A DNA stretch of 64,000 nucleotides from Mercenaria mercenaria (lineage: Eukaryota > Mollusca > Bivalvia > Venerida > Veneridae), in contig NC_069368.1 of NCBI RefSeq assembly GCF_021730395.1, positions 60,269,501-60,333,500 on the forward strand, written 5' to 3'. Numbering within the stretch: position 1 is the stretch's first letter; each line of letters begins with the position of its first letter. Below are positions 1-12,504 of this stretch, in pieces. Under the pieces are notes generated by a model that saw nothing but the letters and a program-made list of their open reading frames with translations, had not been told where the DNA came from and ran no database searches. Position numbers and translations under genes: made by a program.

Positions 1-855
1 TTATTGCTGAAATGGATAATAATTTATGACTACGACGAAATGGAGAATAATTTCATTGCCGAAATGGATAATATTTTATTCCTGGGTAGCCGACGACCGG
101 CCGCGCGAAGTCCCGGTAATGTATATGATGCATACCTGTAACTAACAAACTTACTGCTGAAATAGATAATAATTTATGACTACGACGAAATGGATAATAT
201 TTTATTCCTGGGTAGCTGACGACCGGTCGCGCGAAGACCCAGGTGATGTATATGATGCGTACCTATATATAAAAACTTATTACTGAAATGGATAATAATT
301 TATGACTACGACGAAATGGAGAATAATTTCAATGCAGCAATGGATAATATTATATTTCTGGGTAGCCGACGAAGTTCTACAACCAAATGGAGAATAATTT
401 CATTACCGAAATGAATAATATTTATTCCTTGATCGCCGACGACCGGCTGCGCGAAACCCTGGTAGATCTACCTGTATTACTGAAATGGATAATAATTTAT
501 AACAACAACCAAATGGAGAATACATCTAATTTGATGGCCGAAATGGATAATATTTTATTTCTGGGTAGCCGACGACCGGCCGAAGCCCCGGTAGTGTAAA
601 TGATGCGCACCTGTATTACTGAAATGGATGATAATTTATAACTACAACCAAACGGAGAATACATCTAATTTGATTGCCAAAATGGATAATATTTTATTTC
701 TGGGTGGCCGACGATCGGCCGCACGAAGGGCCGGTAATGTATAAACGAATAAACTTATTACTGAAATGGATAATAATTTATAACTACTGCAGTACAACCA
801 AATGGAGAATAATTTCATTGACGAAATGGATAATGTTTATTCCTTCTTTGTCTAA
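1..855. repeat. Diverged tandem repeat, units of about 130-200 bp
   Basis: At least six related units begin near 1, 150, 278, 474, 614 and 757 with a block like ACTGAAATGGATAATAATTT. Each then carries GAAATGGAGAATA, GAAATGGATAATATTTTATT and a GC-richer block GTAGCCGACGACCGGCC. The array runs off the left edge, so its full size is unknown. The short open frames over it change with the unit and are by-products of the repeat. Confidence 0.85.
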
Positions 856-2444
856 ATAAGGAATAGTAGGTATATGGAGAATATTTAATGATCAAATATT
901 TAAAACCAAATGCATCGATAATTTGTTAATCAATGATCATACTTATTATTTATTATGACAAATAGTGTATTTAAATGGTTGTCGCAATCGTTGTCGTAAA
1001 AATTCAAATTATTATCCATTACGTCATCGAAATTATTCTCCTAAACAACCTCTACCCAATCTCGCAATGTCACGTGATCATGTATATTTGTAAATGGCCA
1101 CACTCGTTAACCGGTTGCGAGCCAAACAGTTCGTGGCGGGCGAAACAGTTCTCCGATAATTTTGCTGGCATCTATATTTGGGTAAGTATTTCGATCAAAG
1201 AATCGGTTGGTGCAAAATATGTTTAAGATTTTTATTTCTTTTAAAAAGAAGCATGAATAAAGAACATGTCTGTGTTTCCCGTTTAAAAGTATTATATAAT
1301 ATTCAGTAAGTTATGGTGAGTTAAAAGTGTCATTTTGTTGAAAAAAAAAATGCGAAAACAAAAGTCACTTTTCAACTTATAGTATCAACATCAGTCTTTA
1401 AAATAATATTGCTCTGAATATTAGGCTATCCAACTTTTAATCGACAAAGCTCAATATTCAAATTTCAAATAAATCTAAATCCAGTCTCTCTGAAAATATG
1501 CCATTGAACAGTCTGTTGTTGTTGTTGTTGTTGATATTGTTTTCTTTTTATAAATTATACCCGACTTATATAGCTTGCTTTTCAAAACAAACACGTCCAG
1601 AGACGCGTTACACACATGATACTCATAGTTATTCAGGACGCAAAATTCACCCTCTACCAGGCGCAGACAAAGAGCGATCTGAACAGAGGGACAGAATGAG
1701 AGAAAGCCTGCGGAACACAGAGAGACAGAAATCTTTTTAGATACAGACATGCCGGGTCAACTTAGTCTAGCTCTATAGATACCAAATACTTTCATTACTA
1801 TTCGGAAATATTTCATATCATCTCTACAGTTTCCCTGACGGAACAGAAACGGGGTTCAAAATCATTAAAAAAATAGTTCAACTGCATTTCAAAAGAAGAC
1901 ACAGCTTCGTGTAGACCTATCAATTGTTGCTGACGCTTTTTACACCTAGACACAGTTACTGAAAAAGTTATTGCGAAAAATTTGCCAAAACCACCATGAT
2001 ATGGTCTCAAGAACATAATTATTGCAGAACGAATGTTTTTCTTTCCTTTTTTCCCCCAATAGATGTATCTTGGGAAAAATTACGTCTGGTCCGATGATGG
2101 CTTCAAAGTTCGAAACTGAACTTCCATTCGGGTGTCTCAGTTTTAGCCATACAACGTACAGTTAAGCTTGTCGGAGACACCACGTATACGAACAGACCAC
2201 TTGCATTAAGAGACCACTTTTTTCAGTCCTTTCTTTGTTATGAAAGAATACAGAGATCATCAGTAATAATGAAATCTCTTACGTAATTGTTTAACAGTCG
2301 ATGTTGGCATCGGGAAAGAAAATACCCTTCGATGGGAACAGGCAAAGGTCGTATGTCTGCCAAAGTATTGCTACATATGTTTTAAAGTCTCGGGTTTGTT
2401 GCATAAAATCTAGCTGTACATACTGGAACAATTTTTCTGGAATT
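856..2444. other. AT-rich non-repetitive stretch with one possible promoter or first exon
   Basis: No coding region can be supported. A short (TTG)n run lies near 1514-1533. A symmetric E-box TCACGTGA at 1070-1077 is followed by a GC-richer 100-bp patch and a strong donor-like site, TTTGG|GTAAGTATT, near 1181. This could be a noncoding first exon on the + strand, but no downstream exon was found. A - strand stretch at 1813-1950 has slightly coding-like composition and is unrecognised. Confidence 0.4.
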
Positions 2445-2729
2445 TCAAGCAATTTGTGCTTCTACATTCAACATTGAATTAATGCGCGGATGGAATAATT
2501 CTACCTTGTATCTCTTCAAGTAAATGTGATGTGCATATTCATAAAACAAAGAGCCACAGAGAGCATTTATTAATTCTTTCGCTTTAAATGTAGTGGACTT
2601 CAGCCTCTCTGGAATCAATTCAATGCTGGGAATCTGCAGAGCATTTAGACACCAACTTAATATGCCATGGGTAAAGAAATGACAAGAAGGGTGAAAATCT
2701 ACGTCACGGGTACCTGGCGGAGGCTGCAA
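2445..2729 (-). CDS. Candidate host exon or gene fragment, function unknown
   Basis: This 95-codon open segment on the - strand has a coding look: balanced codons, no low complexity, and an acceptor-like sequence (GGACTTTGCAG) just upstream of its first codons. Stretches such as TPERLK-like basic segments and HHIYLKRYKVELFHPR are protein-like, but I recognise no family. A possible donor, AAG|GTAGAA, lies inside it, so the exon could end before the stop. Just upstream lies the foldback repeat at 2787-3085, which may have cut off earlier exons. It may be a real terminal exon, a pseudogene piece, or chance. Confidence 0.35.
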   Translation of the reverse strand: MQPPPGTRDVDFHPSCHFFTHGILSWCLNALQIPSIELIPERLKSTTFKAKELINALCGSLFYEYAHHIYLKRYKVELFHPRINSMLNVEAQIA

Positions 2730-2786
2730 AGTCCGGAGGCAATCAGTTATAGCGGGATCTTTCAGTGCACAAAATACGTACTATGG

Positions 2787-3085
2787 TCGCTGACTTCTGC
2801 CATTTCGTTCTAGTGTGTTGAGGAGCGCCAACTCGCCAGGACAACCTTTGCGAAACTAAACTTGTCGTATCGATGGGCTTATTTGTCGTTCTGGTGTGTA
2901 ACCGTGCAAGCGCCAAATTCACAGATTTCATTTTGACACCCGCATACTCGTATCTGCGCACTAAATCAATGTTTTGGCGTGTTGACGCTTTCGGGGGCCA
3001 CCAGCATGCCAGAACGACGAATAAGCCGATACGAAAAAATGGGTAACAAACCAAAACACCAAAACGAAATGGTAGAAGACAACCA
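2787..3085. mobile_element. Foldback (long inverted repeat) element
   Basis: Two arms of about 100 bp face each other. The left arm holds CTGCCATTTCGTTCT and TTTGTCGTTCTGG; the right arm holds the reverse complements near 3003-3085 (CCAGAACGACGAA, AACGAAATGG). The arms are roughly 75-80% alike, so the copy is old. There is no open frame of its own, which fits a non-autonomous MITE-like foldback element. The ends are approximate and no target duplication was found. Confidence 0.6.
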
Positions 3086-4177
3086 CCATAGTAGTGGTTC
3101 TGGACTGGAGAAGTTTCATTATAATTGATATGATACGAGGTACGTACATGCAAGATTGAACCAATTTATACAAAACACTCCTCATTGTATACACGAATAT
3201 TTCAACACAACTGTTTTGTGTGAAAATTTGTCATCTATACAGGGACGTGTGCTACTTTGGACAAAGTTTTAACTTAGGAATAAGGTGTTTTCATGAACAT
3301 TGTTACATTCTTTGAATATTTCATTTTAAACCAAACAAGAATAAGATAGATTTGTGCTTAAATTGAATTAAGGACACATTTTAAAAAGATACAAGACGCA
3401 TGAAAATGTGTTTACAGACAGAACTAAATAAGGGGAAGCAACACGTACAATCCAAATAATGGAATCACATAGAATTACCCCCCTTATACAGTGTAGCTGA
3501 GAAATTTTGTTGACCGTTTAGTTTGTTTTTTCTCGAACATGCTAAATATTTGTTAGCGATGAAGTTTGATATGATTATGAACTTCGCCTGTGTACTTTGA
3601 AATATCCGTAATAAACAAGTTATTGGGTCATAAACAATTTGTTGTATTAAGATCAAATTATTATATCTATTGTTATTGTTTCAAAGTTGTATATTTAAAT
3701 TGTCTGTATGAAAAATCAAACTAATTCCACTGAAACTGTGTACACTATGGTTCATGTATACTATATACATACATACATACATACCATTACGCATGCATGT
3801 GGTTTTGTAAGGTAAGCAGGGGATATTCTCAGACCCCGTCTTTGCCTTTGGTGGAGACAATAACTGAATGGGGTTACGCCAGTAAGGGAGCCTGGAACAA
3901 AATAACACCTAAATTATCATTGGCATTATATAGATTGTATACAAGGCACTTCCTAAGACCTTGCTATTGAGTTAGCTTTTCACAGGAGTGGTAAAATTGT
4001 CTAGAACAGCTTGCAAGCTTAAGGGTTCAAGCCTGGATGGTGTCCCGGAGACGACGAAGCTCTGGAAAATATCACAGCATGCAAACAACAAATTTTAGAT
4101 GGAGTGCAAAGTTCACAAATGAAAACCTACCAGTACCAGACTTGGGGTTAACTCTATAAAAAGGCATAAAACACACA
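3086..4177. other. No gene seen; (ATAC)n microsatellite
   Basis: AT-rich sequence with no supported coding region. A short (ATAC)n run of about five units lies at 3764-3784. Confidence 0.6.
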
Positions 4178-5684
4178 AACAAGAGGGCCATGAAGGCCCT
4201 GTATCGCTCACCTGACCTATTGACCTGAAGATCATCAAGAGTTCCATTAAGATATGGTTATAAATGTGGCCTCTGAAGTGTTAACTAACTTTTCCTTTGA
4301 TTTGACCTGGTGACCTAGGTTTTGACCCTATATGACCAAGATTCGAACTTGACCTAAATATCATCAAGATTAACATTCTGACTAAGTTTCACGAAGATAC
4401 AATCATAAATGTGGCCTCTAGGGTGTTAACAAGCTTTTCCTTAGATTTGACCCGGCGACCTAGTTTTTGACCCCACATGACCCAGATTCGAACTTTACCT
4501 AAAGATCATCAAGATTAACATTCTGACTAAGTTTCATAAAGATACAATTATAAATGTGGCCTCTAGAGTGTTAACAAGCTTTTCCTTTGATTTGACCCGG
4601 TGACCTAGTTTTTGACCCCACCTGACCCAGATTCGAACGTGACCTATATATCATCAAGGTTAACATTCTGACCAAGTTTCATTAAGATATGGTCATAAAT
4701 GTGGCCTCTAGAGTGTTAACTTGCTTTTCCTTTGATTTGACCTGGTGCCCTAGTTTCTGACCCTACATAAACCAGATTCAAAACGAACTTTAAGATCATC
4801 ATGAGTAACATTCTGACCAAGTTTCATGAAGATACAGTGATAAATGTGGCCTCTAGAATGTTAACAAGCTTTTCCTTTGATTTGACCTGGTGACCTAGTT
4901 TTTGACCCCACATCATCCAGATTCGGAGATGACCTAAAGATCATCAAGATTAACATTCTGACCAAGTTTCATTAAGATAAGGTCATAAATGTGGCCTCTA
5001 GAGTGTTAACTAGCTTTTCCTTTGATTTGACCTGCTGACCTAGTTTTTGATCCTACATGACCCAGATTCAAAATGGATTTTGAAATCATCATGAGTAACA
5101 TTCTGACCAAGTTTCATGAAGAAAATAGTTATAAATGTGGCCTCTACAGTTAACAAGCTTTTCCTTTGATTTGACCTGGTGACCTAGTTTTTGACCCCAG
5201 ATGACCCAATATCGAATTCATCTAAGATTTTATTGAGGGTAACATTCTGACCAAGTTCCATTAAGATTGGGCCAAAATTGTGACCTCTAGAATGTTAACA
5301 AGTTTTTCCTTTAATTTGACCTGGTGACCTAGTTTTTGACCCCAGATGACCTAATATCAAGCTCATCTAAAATTTTATTGAGGGTAACATTCTGACCAAG
5401 GTTCATTAACATTGGGTCAAAATTGTGACCTCTAGAGTGTTAACAAGCTTTTCCTTTGATTTGACCTGGTGACCTAGTTTTTGACCCCAGATGACCCAAT
5501 ATAAAAATCGTCCAAGATTTTTATGAGGGTAACATTCTGACCAAGTTTCATTAAGATTAGGCCAAAATTGTGACCTGTAGAGTGTTAACAGTCAAATTGT
5601 TGACGAAGGACGGACAACAGACGACAGACACAGGGCGATCACAAAAACTCACCTTGAGCACTTTGTGCTCAGGTGAGCTAAAAA
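4178..5684 (+). mobile_element. AACAAGAG-type array element, family A
   Basis: It opens with AACAAGAGGGCCATGAAGG, whose GGGCCATGAAGGCCC part is a hairpin, followed by CGCTCACCTG. It closes with a second hairpin, GAGCACTTTGTGCTC, then AGGTGAGCTAAAAA. The core is about nine tandem units of about 150 bp, each with TTTGACCTGGTGACCTAG and AACATTCTGACCAAGTTTC. There is no coding capacity. The layout resembles Helentron-associated elements (HINEs) described in molluscs; this class assignment is inference. Confidence 0.8.
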
Positions 5685-6026
5685 ATGTGAAGGATCTAGT
5701 AATCTCGTACCTTTATGCACACCTTGTCGCTGAGATGAAAAATACATGTACTTAGTTGACCATTTTGCTTTTGATAGCTACTTTATTAATACAATGTACA
5801 CGTGTTCATTCTTCTATTGTCTGTTGGATTATTTATTTGCAGATACTGTACAGTACTGAATTGTCTTATTTCTGAAGCAATAAAATGTGATTCAACTATA
5901 TAACAATTAAACGGACTGAGTGGAGGCGTGGTGCACATTTCAATATCTTTCATGTACAGACTTGAAGCCAAACTGACTTTGTTCATATTTTGCTTGGTTG
6001 CATTCAACGCTTCTAAAAAAGAAAAG
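5685..6026. other. Short spacer between two array elements, nothing seen
   Basis: Unique AT-rich sequence. The - strand open frame that crosses into the next element is not supported as coding. Confidence 0.5.
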
Positions 6027-6932
6027 AACAAGAGCTGTCTCCGTAGGATGACACATGCCCCCGATGGCACTTTGAATGAATAGTTATGGCCGATGTTAGA
6101 GTTTAGGACCTTTGACCTACGGAGCTGGGTCTTGCGAGCGACACATCGTCTTACTGTGTCACACATTCATGCATAGTTATTTTAAAATCCATGCATGAAT
6201 GACAAAGATATGGACCGGACATGCCCATCAATGCACTATCATGAAAAATGATCTTTAATGTCTAAGTGTGACCTTGACCTTTGAGCTACGGACCTGGTTC
6301 TTGCGTGTGACACATGTCTTATTGTGGTACACATTCATGCCAAGTTATTTGAAAATCCATCCATCAATGACAAAGATATGGACCGGACACGCCCATCAAT
6401 GCACTATCCTTTAACGTCTAAGTGTGACCTTGACCTTTGAGCTACGGACCTGGGTCTTGCGCACTGCACGTCGTCTTACTGTGGTACACATTCATGCCAA
6501 GTTATTTGAAAATCCATCCATCGATGACAAAGATATGGACCGGACACGCCCATCAATGCACTATCCTTTAACGTCTAAGTGTGACCTTGACCTTTGAGCT
6601 ACGGACCTGGGTCTTGCGCACTGCACGTCGTCTTACTGTAGTACACATTCATGCCAAGTTATTTGAAAATCCATCCATCGATGACAAAGATATGAACCGG
6701 ACACGCCCATCAATGCACTATCCTTTAACGTCTAAGTGTGACCTTGACCTTTGAGCTATGGACCTGGGTCTTGCGCACTGCACGTCGTCTTACTGTGGTA
6801 CACATTCATGCCAAGTTATTTGAAAATCCATCCATCGATGACAAAGATATGGACCGGACACGAAAATTGCGGACAGACCGTCAGACAGACAGACGGTTCA
6901 AAAACTATATGCCTCCCTTCGGGGGCATAAAA
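6027..6932 (+). mobile_element. AACAAGAG-type array element, family B, copy 1
   Basis: It starts AACAAGAGCTGTCTCCGTAG and ends with the hairpin ATGCCTCCCTTCGGGGGCAT followed by A residues. The core is tandem units of about 155 bp marked by TCATGCCAAGTTATTTG, GACAAAGATATGGACCGG and GTGACCTTGACCTTTGAGC. Two more copies lie at 26954-27885 (+) and 38558-39584 (-). The GACAGACAGAC run before the 3' hairpin is shared by other families here. Non-coding. Confidence 0.85.
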
Positions 6933-8335
6933 ACTTCTTATAGACTGATTACACGAAGGACATCTCAAAATTAATGTTCTGTTTGATAAGTTCTGCACAA
7001 TCAAAATTTGCATAATTTTTTTTTTTTATACTTTTCAAGGTAATAGACCCGTAATGACAATCAAGCTTTCCATTTGATTATTTTCAGTATCTTATTTCAG
7101 AATATCCCATCTCGCTTGTCCGAGTTACATTAACGACCAAAAAAATTCAAATGATGGCAAAGTTGCTGGTACTGGTTAAAACTCCAAAGACTGTGTGACC
7201 CACACACCAAATACGATTTTAAGAAATTAATTCCCATTGTAGACTTCAGTAGAATTCTAGCTTTGGCTAAACCGAGATAAGAAAATGTACTACAAGTTGA
7301 CATTTACTCTAAGTATCTGACAAACTTCCACACTAATACTCTCCATGAGTCTTTGATTAAAGATATCCAATGCCCAACTATCACTAAAATATTTCATCTT
7401 TTGATATTTACTTCAGATAACGAGATGTTGAAAATCCCTATCCAATGTGTTAAATTTTTCTAGGTTTGTAAAATATTATAAGGAGCTACATTCATAATTA
7501 AATATCATGCAATATCAATCGATTATAAAAAAAAAAAGACTTCCAGTTTTTAGTACATGTAGCAGTACACAGACAAACACTTGCTGCCAGCAGGCTAAAG
7601 GCTCGTTTTTGTTTAAAATGTGGCTGCCACACTTTCCATTAACAACATAAAATACATTAATTTCTTGTTAAATCTTATTTCCAATATAAATATTTTCCCC
7701 TAAAATTTGTCAAAGTTTGAAGTTGAATCTATTGGTTTTTATTACCTCCCTTTATAGCTGTAATTGCAATGGTTCATGTGCAGCATCAAAAATAGCGCCT
7801 TTCTACCCATGTAATTATGCGTAACATCTATTTCCATAGCTGTTTCATCTGTTTTTAACATAGAACTTAAAAAACTTTAAAACTAATTAAAACATGCATC
7901 TGCTATAAAATATTTGGTTCTTCGGGTCTTGTATGTAAAATACTAGATCAAAATATCCTACACCTTTAATAGTATAATTTTTTGGTTTCTCTATAATATA
8001 AGCAGGTAGATGGGACATCATCCATAGCTTGATTTATTTACTGATTTTATCATATTAGAATTTTGATTTAGGTCTGTAATATATATCAGTATCAATTCAC
8101 AACAGTACCAACAATGAACATAAACTTATTAAATAATTAGTGTACCTTCAGTACGAAGATGTCTATGACCTATAAAAATGAAAACAACAAAATAAAGGAC
8201 AATTTTTTATTTCAAACAAACAATCACACTGAGGTACATGATATATATTTGAGGAAAAAGACAACAGTCACTTGATGGAAAGCAAATTAAAACAATCTAA
8301 CAATAGTACATACACAACTGACATAAACTTTTAAT
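6933..8335. other. AT-rich unique sequence, no gene seen
   Basis: No open frame, RNA gene or repeat unit can be supported. Poly-A and poly-T runs are frequent. Confidence 0.5.
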
Positions 8336-8341
8336 TTTATT
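8336..8341 (-). promoter_or_regulatory. Possible polyadenylation signal AATAAA
   Basis: AATAAA on the - strand, 45 bases beyond the stop of the candidate terminal exon at 8386-8493. It supports that exon only weakly, since AATAAA is common in such AT-rich DNA. Confidence 0.3.
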
Positions 8342-8385
8342 TCAACATTTCAACAAGAAATAGTTACCAAAAGACACCAGAAGAT

Positions 8386-8493
8386 CTACTGCAAACACGG
8401 GTTAGTTTTGATCCATTGTAGGAACCCAATGGATACTAACATTTTTTGTCCATCTGAACCCCTTGCAGAGTCATAGACAGATGGTATGTCAAA
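8386..8493 (-). CDS. Candidate terminal exon of an unidentified gene
   Basis: A good acceptor (CTTCTCATCCTTATCAG) is followed by 35 codons and TAG. The peptide begins FDIPSVYDSARGSDGQK and continues MLVSIGFLQWIKTNPCLQ. It enters in phase 0, the same phase as the candidate exon at 16741-16821 and as the donor at 19494. The two could therefore be alternative last exons of one - strand gene. AATAAA follows closely. No family is recognised and no transcript evidence is available. Confidence 0.3.
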   Translation of the reverse strand, partial: FDIPSVYDSARGSDGQKMLVSIGFLQWIKTNPCLQ

Positions 8494-9104
8494 CTGATAA
8501 GGATGAGAAGAAAAAGAGAATATATAATTATATACATATATATACAGGTAAAAAGAAGAAAACAGGTACTGTACGTAGGTTGATAAAAGTAAAAAATGGC
8601 CCATTATATTTTTGAAGAAATGTACATAAAGTCTATTAACCTAATGATGATAAACAAGTTTGCAAAGTTTCAAAGCTATTGCTCCTAAAGAATTAAGGTA
8701 AAGTGGACATAAAAGTCTAATTATAAAAATATATACAACAGCAAACCATCATTACATCAAGACATATATATTACTACTGTACATTAAGAAATATTCAGTT
8801 ACTTTGCAAATGTGTGATAATACAAAAGGGTTGGACCACAAGTTTTACCAACATTAGAAATCGGTCTGTCCCTGGCTGTCAAATTAATGTTAGATTAAAC
8901 TAAATGGCGGATTTTTGTTTGGACTAGAAGGGAAAAAAATATATGCTTAACAAAAATATAATTTTCAGATATAAACTTACTTATATGGTAGAAGAGTTAA
9001 GATAGTAAATTGAATAGAAGAAAAGCAGGAAAAAAAAAACAATCGAAAAAAACAACAACAATATTTAAAACTAACACAGACAAGCGTAAAATAACAATTT
9101 TGAA
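8494..9104. other. AT-rich sequence, nothing firm
   Basis: Possible intron of the candidate - strand gene. No repeat family was recognised. Confidence 0.4.
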
Positions 9105-9256
9105 AGGGGACCACCCAAGGATCATTCCTGTGAAGTTTGGTGTAATTCTGCCCAGTGGTTTTTAAGAAGATTTTTTTAGAAAATGTTGACGGACACACGA
9201 CGCACACTGAATGGTCACAAAAGCTCACCATGAGTCTTTGGCTCAGATGAGCTAAA
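9105..9256 (+). mobile_element. 3' remnant of a family A-like array element
   Basis: Ends with ACGGACACACGACGCACACT, GGTCACAAAAGCTCACCATG, then GCTCAGATGAGCTAAAAA. This is the diverged counterpart of the 3' end of the element at 4178-5684. Only the last 150 bp or so can be recognised. Confidence 0.6.
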
Positions 9257-12200
9257 AACAGTTTAGAAAGATGAACTTGCCATGAAGTTACAGATCAGTG
9301 TACTCTAGTGTCAAAGGCAGGGTATTCAAAAACGTATGTCTTGGCGAAGAATTGTTCTTACTTACTTATATACCTGGCAAATAGCAATATAACTTCATCA
9401 AATAAAAAATTATATTGAATCTATTACTAAATGTACACCTAAATGAACATATCGTATTGCAGATGGATGTATCTTGTTTAGTTAGCACTCATGAGATGTG
9501 GGTTTGAGTCTTACAACTGGCACATTTAAAGGAGAAGGTATTTCTCCATAAACAGATAACAAGGGAATAAACAAGTGCCAGGTTTAGCGGAAAGTTTTAA
9601 GATTCATTTACTGAAAGAAATGTACCAATATGTTTTCAATGTAAATCTCTGTAAATCAAAGACGAGAATGTTGACCAAAAAATCTTCAAACCATCTGAGA
9701 TCTAAACATACATGACTTACTGTCAGCATATCCAAACAGTTTCAGCACAAAAAAGAAAAGAAAACAGCAAACAAAATGTGAATTAATGGAAATAAAATGT
9801 TACAAAAGAATTAAAATGAGAACAAAAAAAATAATATGGAACTAAACCAGTCCTATGGTTATTTGTATGGGAGTCAGAGATCTCACCACAGCACCAGTGC
9901 GAAATTCATTGGTTGACTTTATTCCTAAATTTAGTCATACCGAAGAATATTCCTCCGGCCAATAATCGATAGCGGTTAGATTTTCTATATAGAAATAAGG
10001 AGGGCATGTTCACATTTTACTTAATAACAAAATTACTAAAAATAAGAAACCTTAGGGGCAAAAATATTACCAAAGTTCAACATTTGATTCATCACATGGT
10101 ATTTCTAAGTTAAATTTTATTTTTATTTTTGATTCGTTCTTAACATGATGTTTAATGCCATCATCTCGACATCTTTCCCCTTCTATTTTCCTTATAAAAT
10201 TTGTAAAAATCTCATACATGCGTTTCTTAAAAGTAATTTTTTGGATAAAACCATTAATATGAAAGCTTAGGTGCAAATGGTTTCCTACTCTCAATAAATT
10301 TGTCTTCTGAATGATATTTATTTCATTTTTGTTAAATAAAAATTTGATTCATTCTAAGATGGTTAATTTCCACTGATTTTGAAGAATAATTAACTTCTTT
10401 GCGAAGTTGTTGTTGTAGCGTCATGTGCAGACGACATGTCACGTGAACATGCGGTATCGTTATCAAAAGGTTAAAGTATATGATTTAATCAGTTTAGTTA
10501 ATTTGTGAGTGGATGTTTTATTCGACACAATGAGTGTAAGTCTTAAATCAATTTTACTTCGCGAATAAGTCTTTTTGTGTTGTATCACAAATTTTACAAC
10601 ATGAGAAATTCAATTAAATATTGCAGTTAATATCCTAGTTCTAAAAAGAAAAAAAACATAATAGATTAAAAGTCCGCCTAGGTCAAATTAAAGGCGGAAA
10701 TTATGTTTGGAGGATTTTCATGTACAAGAGTGTATTTTTTTTTTATTGTAAATAAAATATCTGGTTTTAAAACGGAATTGATTTTCCACCATTTAACTTT
10801 CATGAAACTTTTGCAACAATAATGACGATTTTAATAAAAACTAAACATATATCATGATAACAGATAAATTTTCCATGAATGCAAGATAAATATAAAAATA
10901 TTTTAGTCAGTGTTAAACTGCATCAGCAATACGTATGTTTTCATGATATCGACTAACTTTTTTATGAAATTAGAAAAAAAATGATCGTAACCATTTTGTT
11001 TTCATTGTGTGGAAATATAATTTTACTTTCGTGAAAATTTGAACTGGTTTCATGATTTTTTTGCAGTTAAAATATCATGAAAATTGTCATTATGAAACTT
11101 TCATAATTGATCGTACATGTTCAATTTAAAATGATTTTACATGAATGTCATTTCTATTCTGTAATCTTAATGAATGAAAGCTGATAGAAATTGTTGATCC
11201 ATCACGTGTATATATCCGTTTTATTGGCCCCCAATTACCACTAAATAAGGAGTGTTAAAACAACACAGACATATACAACACTGATAAGGCTATAAATGCG
11301 TTTTGAATATAATTGTAATGCCATTTTACTTTCTTGCATCATTTTTTTTGTAATTATTATTTTGCAACAGTTTGGTAAAATTTGTGTAGTTGTATTCACG
11401 TTGAAAATGGCAAAATACCTGTACCATGCTGACTGCCAATATTTTTTAAAAGAAAGAGAAAATGATCAATTTGACCAAGGGTGACATAGTCAAACAAGTC
11501 TTCATTTTATTTATTCTACAAACGTACCATAATTTTCGAATCATTAAATTTCTTACTTTCCCGATATATAAAGAATTACTTAATTGATATACGTATGATA
11601 TCGAACCATTTTAGAGTAAAAAAATAAAATCAAATAAAATCTACACATGTAATAGTATAAATTGTAATCAACCGTTTTCAAAAAAACACAACTTATATAA
11701 TGTATTTTTGTGACTTAAAAATCGACGTGGTTGTAAAAATCTAACAAGGTCATTATCAGGATTTTAACCTGGGGTCTGAAACATTTGATAGCATATACTA
11801 CATGTCACACAAAAAAGAAAGAGCAGAATTAACTATTATAAATTGACATGATTTTACAATGTCAATTCTAAAAATTATTTGTTTTATTTATTGATATTTT
11901 GTGACTTGAAAGACAAAATTTTAAGAAACTACATATTAAGTATTGTTTTGGTAAAAATGACTTTAAATTTCTTATGAAAGGTCCCTTCTTTTACATAGTT
12001 TGTAACTAAAAGTGCATGTCAATTAAGCTTGTTTAATTTATTATGGAAAACCTCTTGAAATTGAAATAAACATCCAGGTGATGATACCCGGAGGCAATAG
12101 ATATTGACATCGCAATGCCGGTCACCCGTTACCAATACCATATAGCCGTTGTCTCCCCTGATATCAATTTTCTGCCATATCGGTCATGAGGTCAATTCTT

Positions 12201-12504
12201 CCTCATGTTCTAGAAATATTTTTTGATACTTTTTCATACAAGATTACAAAATAGCTAGACAATTATTGAGTGTTTAGTAAATAATTCTTACCATATTTCT
12301 ATTGGTTATTAGCTTTGTATAGAAAAATATGCCGTGAATTCTGCAACTGAAATATTGCACACATTTAGGAGCACAAAATAATTATTATTTTGTTAAGGAA
12401 TGAGTGCATATTTCTCAATAAAAAGCTAACAGTCTATTCATTACATACATATCTACACACATATACATCAAAGAAATATTACAAATCTGTTCTATACCCA
12501 GAAT
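9257..12504. other. Long AT-rich unique stretch; possible + strand promoter near 10440-10540
   Basis: No coding region can be supported across 3.2 kb. A symmetric E-box TCACGTGA lies at 10439-10446, and near 10530 the sequence ATGAGT|GTAAGT could be a start codon with a donor. No matching downstream exon was found, so this remains a suggestion. The stretch around 10790-11110 is rich in TTTCATGAAA-like words without a regular period. Confidence 0.4.

Noticed and set aside
2743-3153. 136-codon frame on the - strand
   Set aside because: It runs through both arms of the foldback element at 2787-3085.
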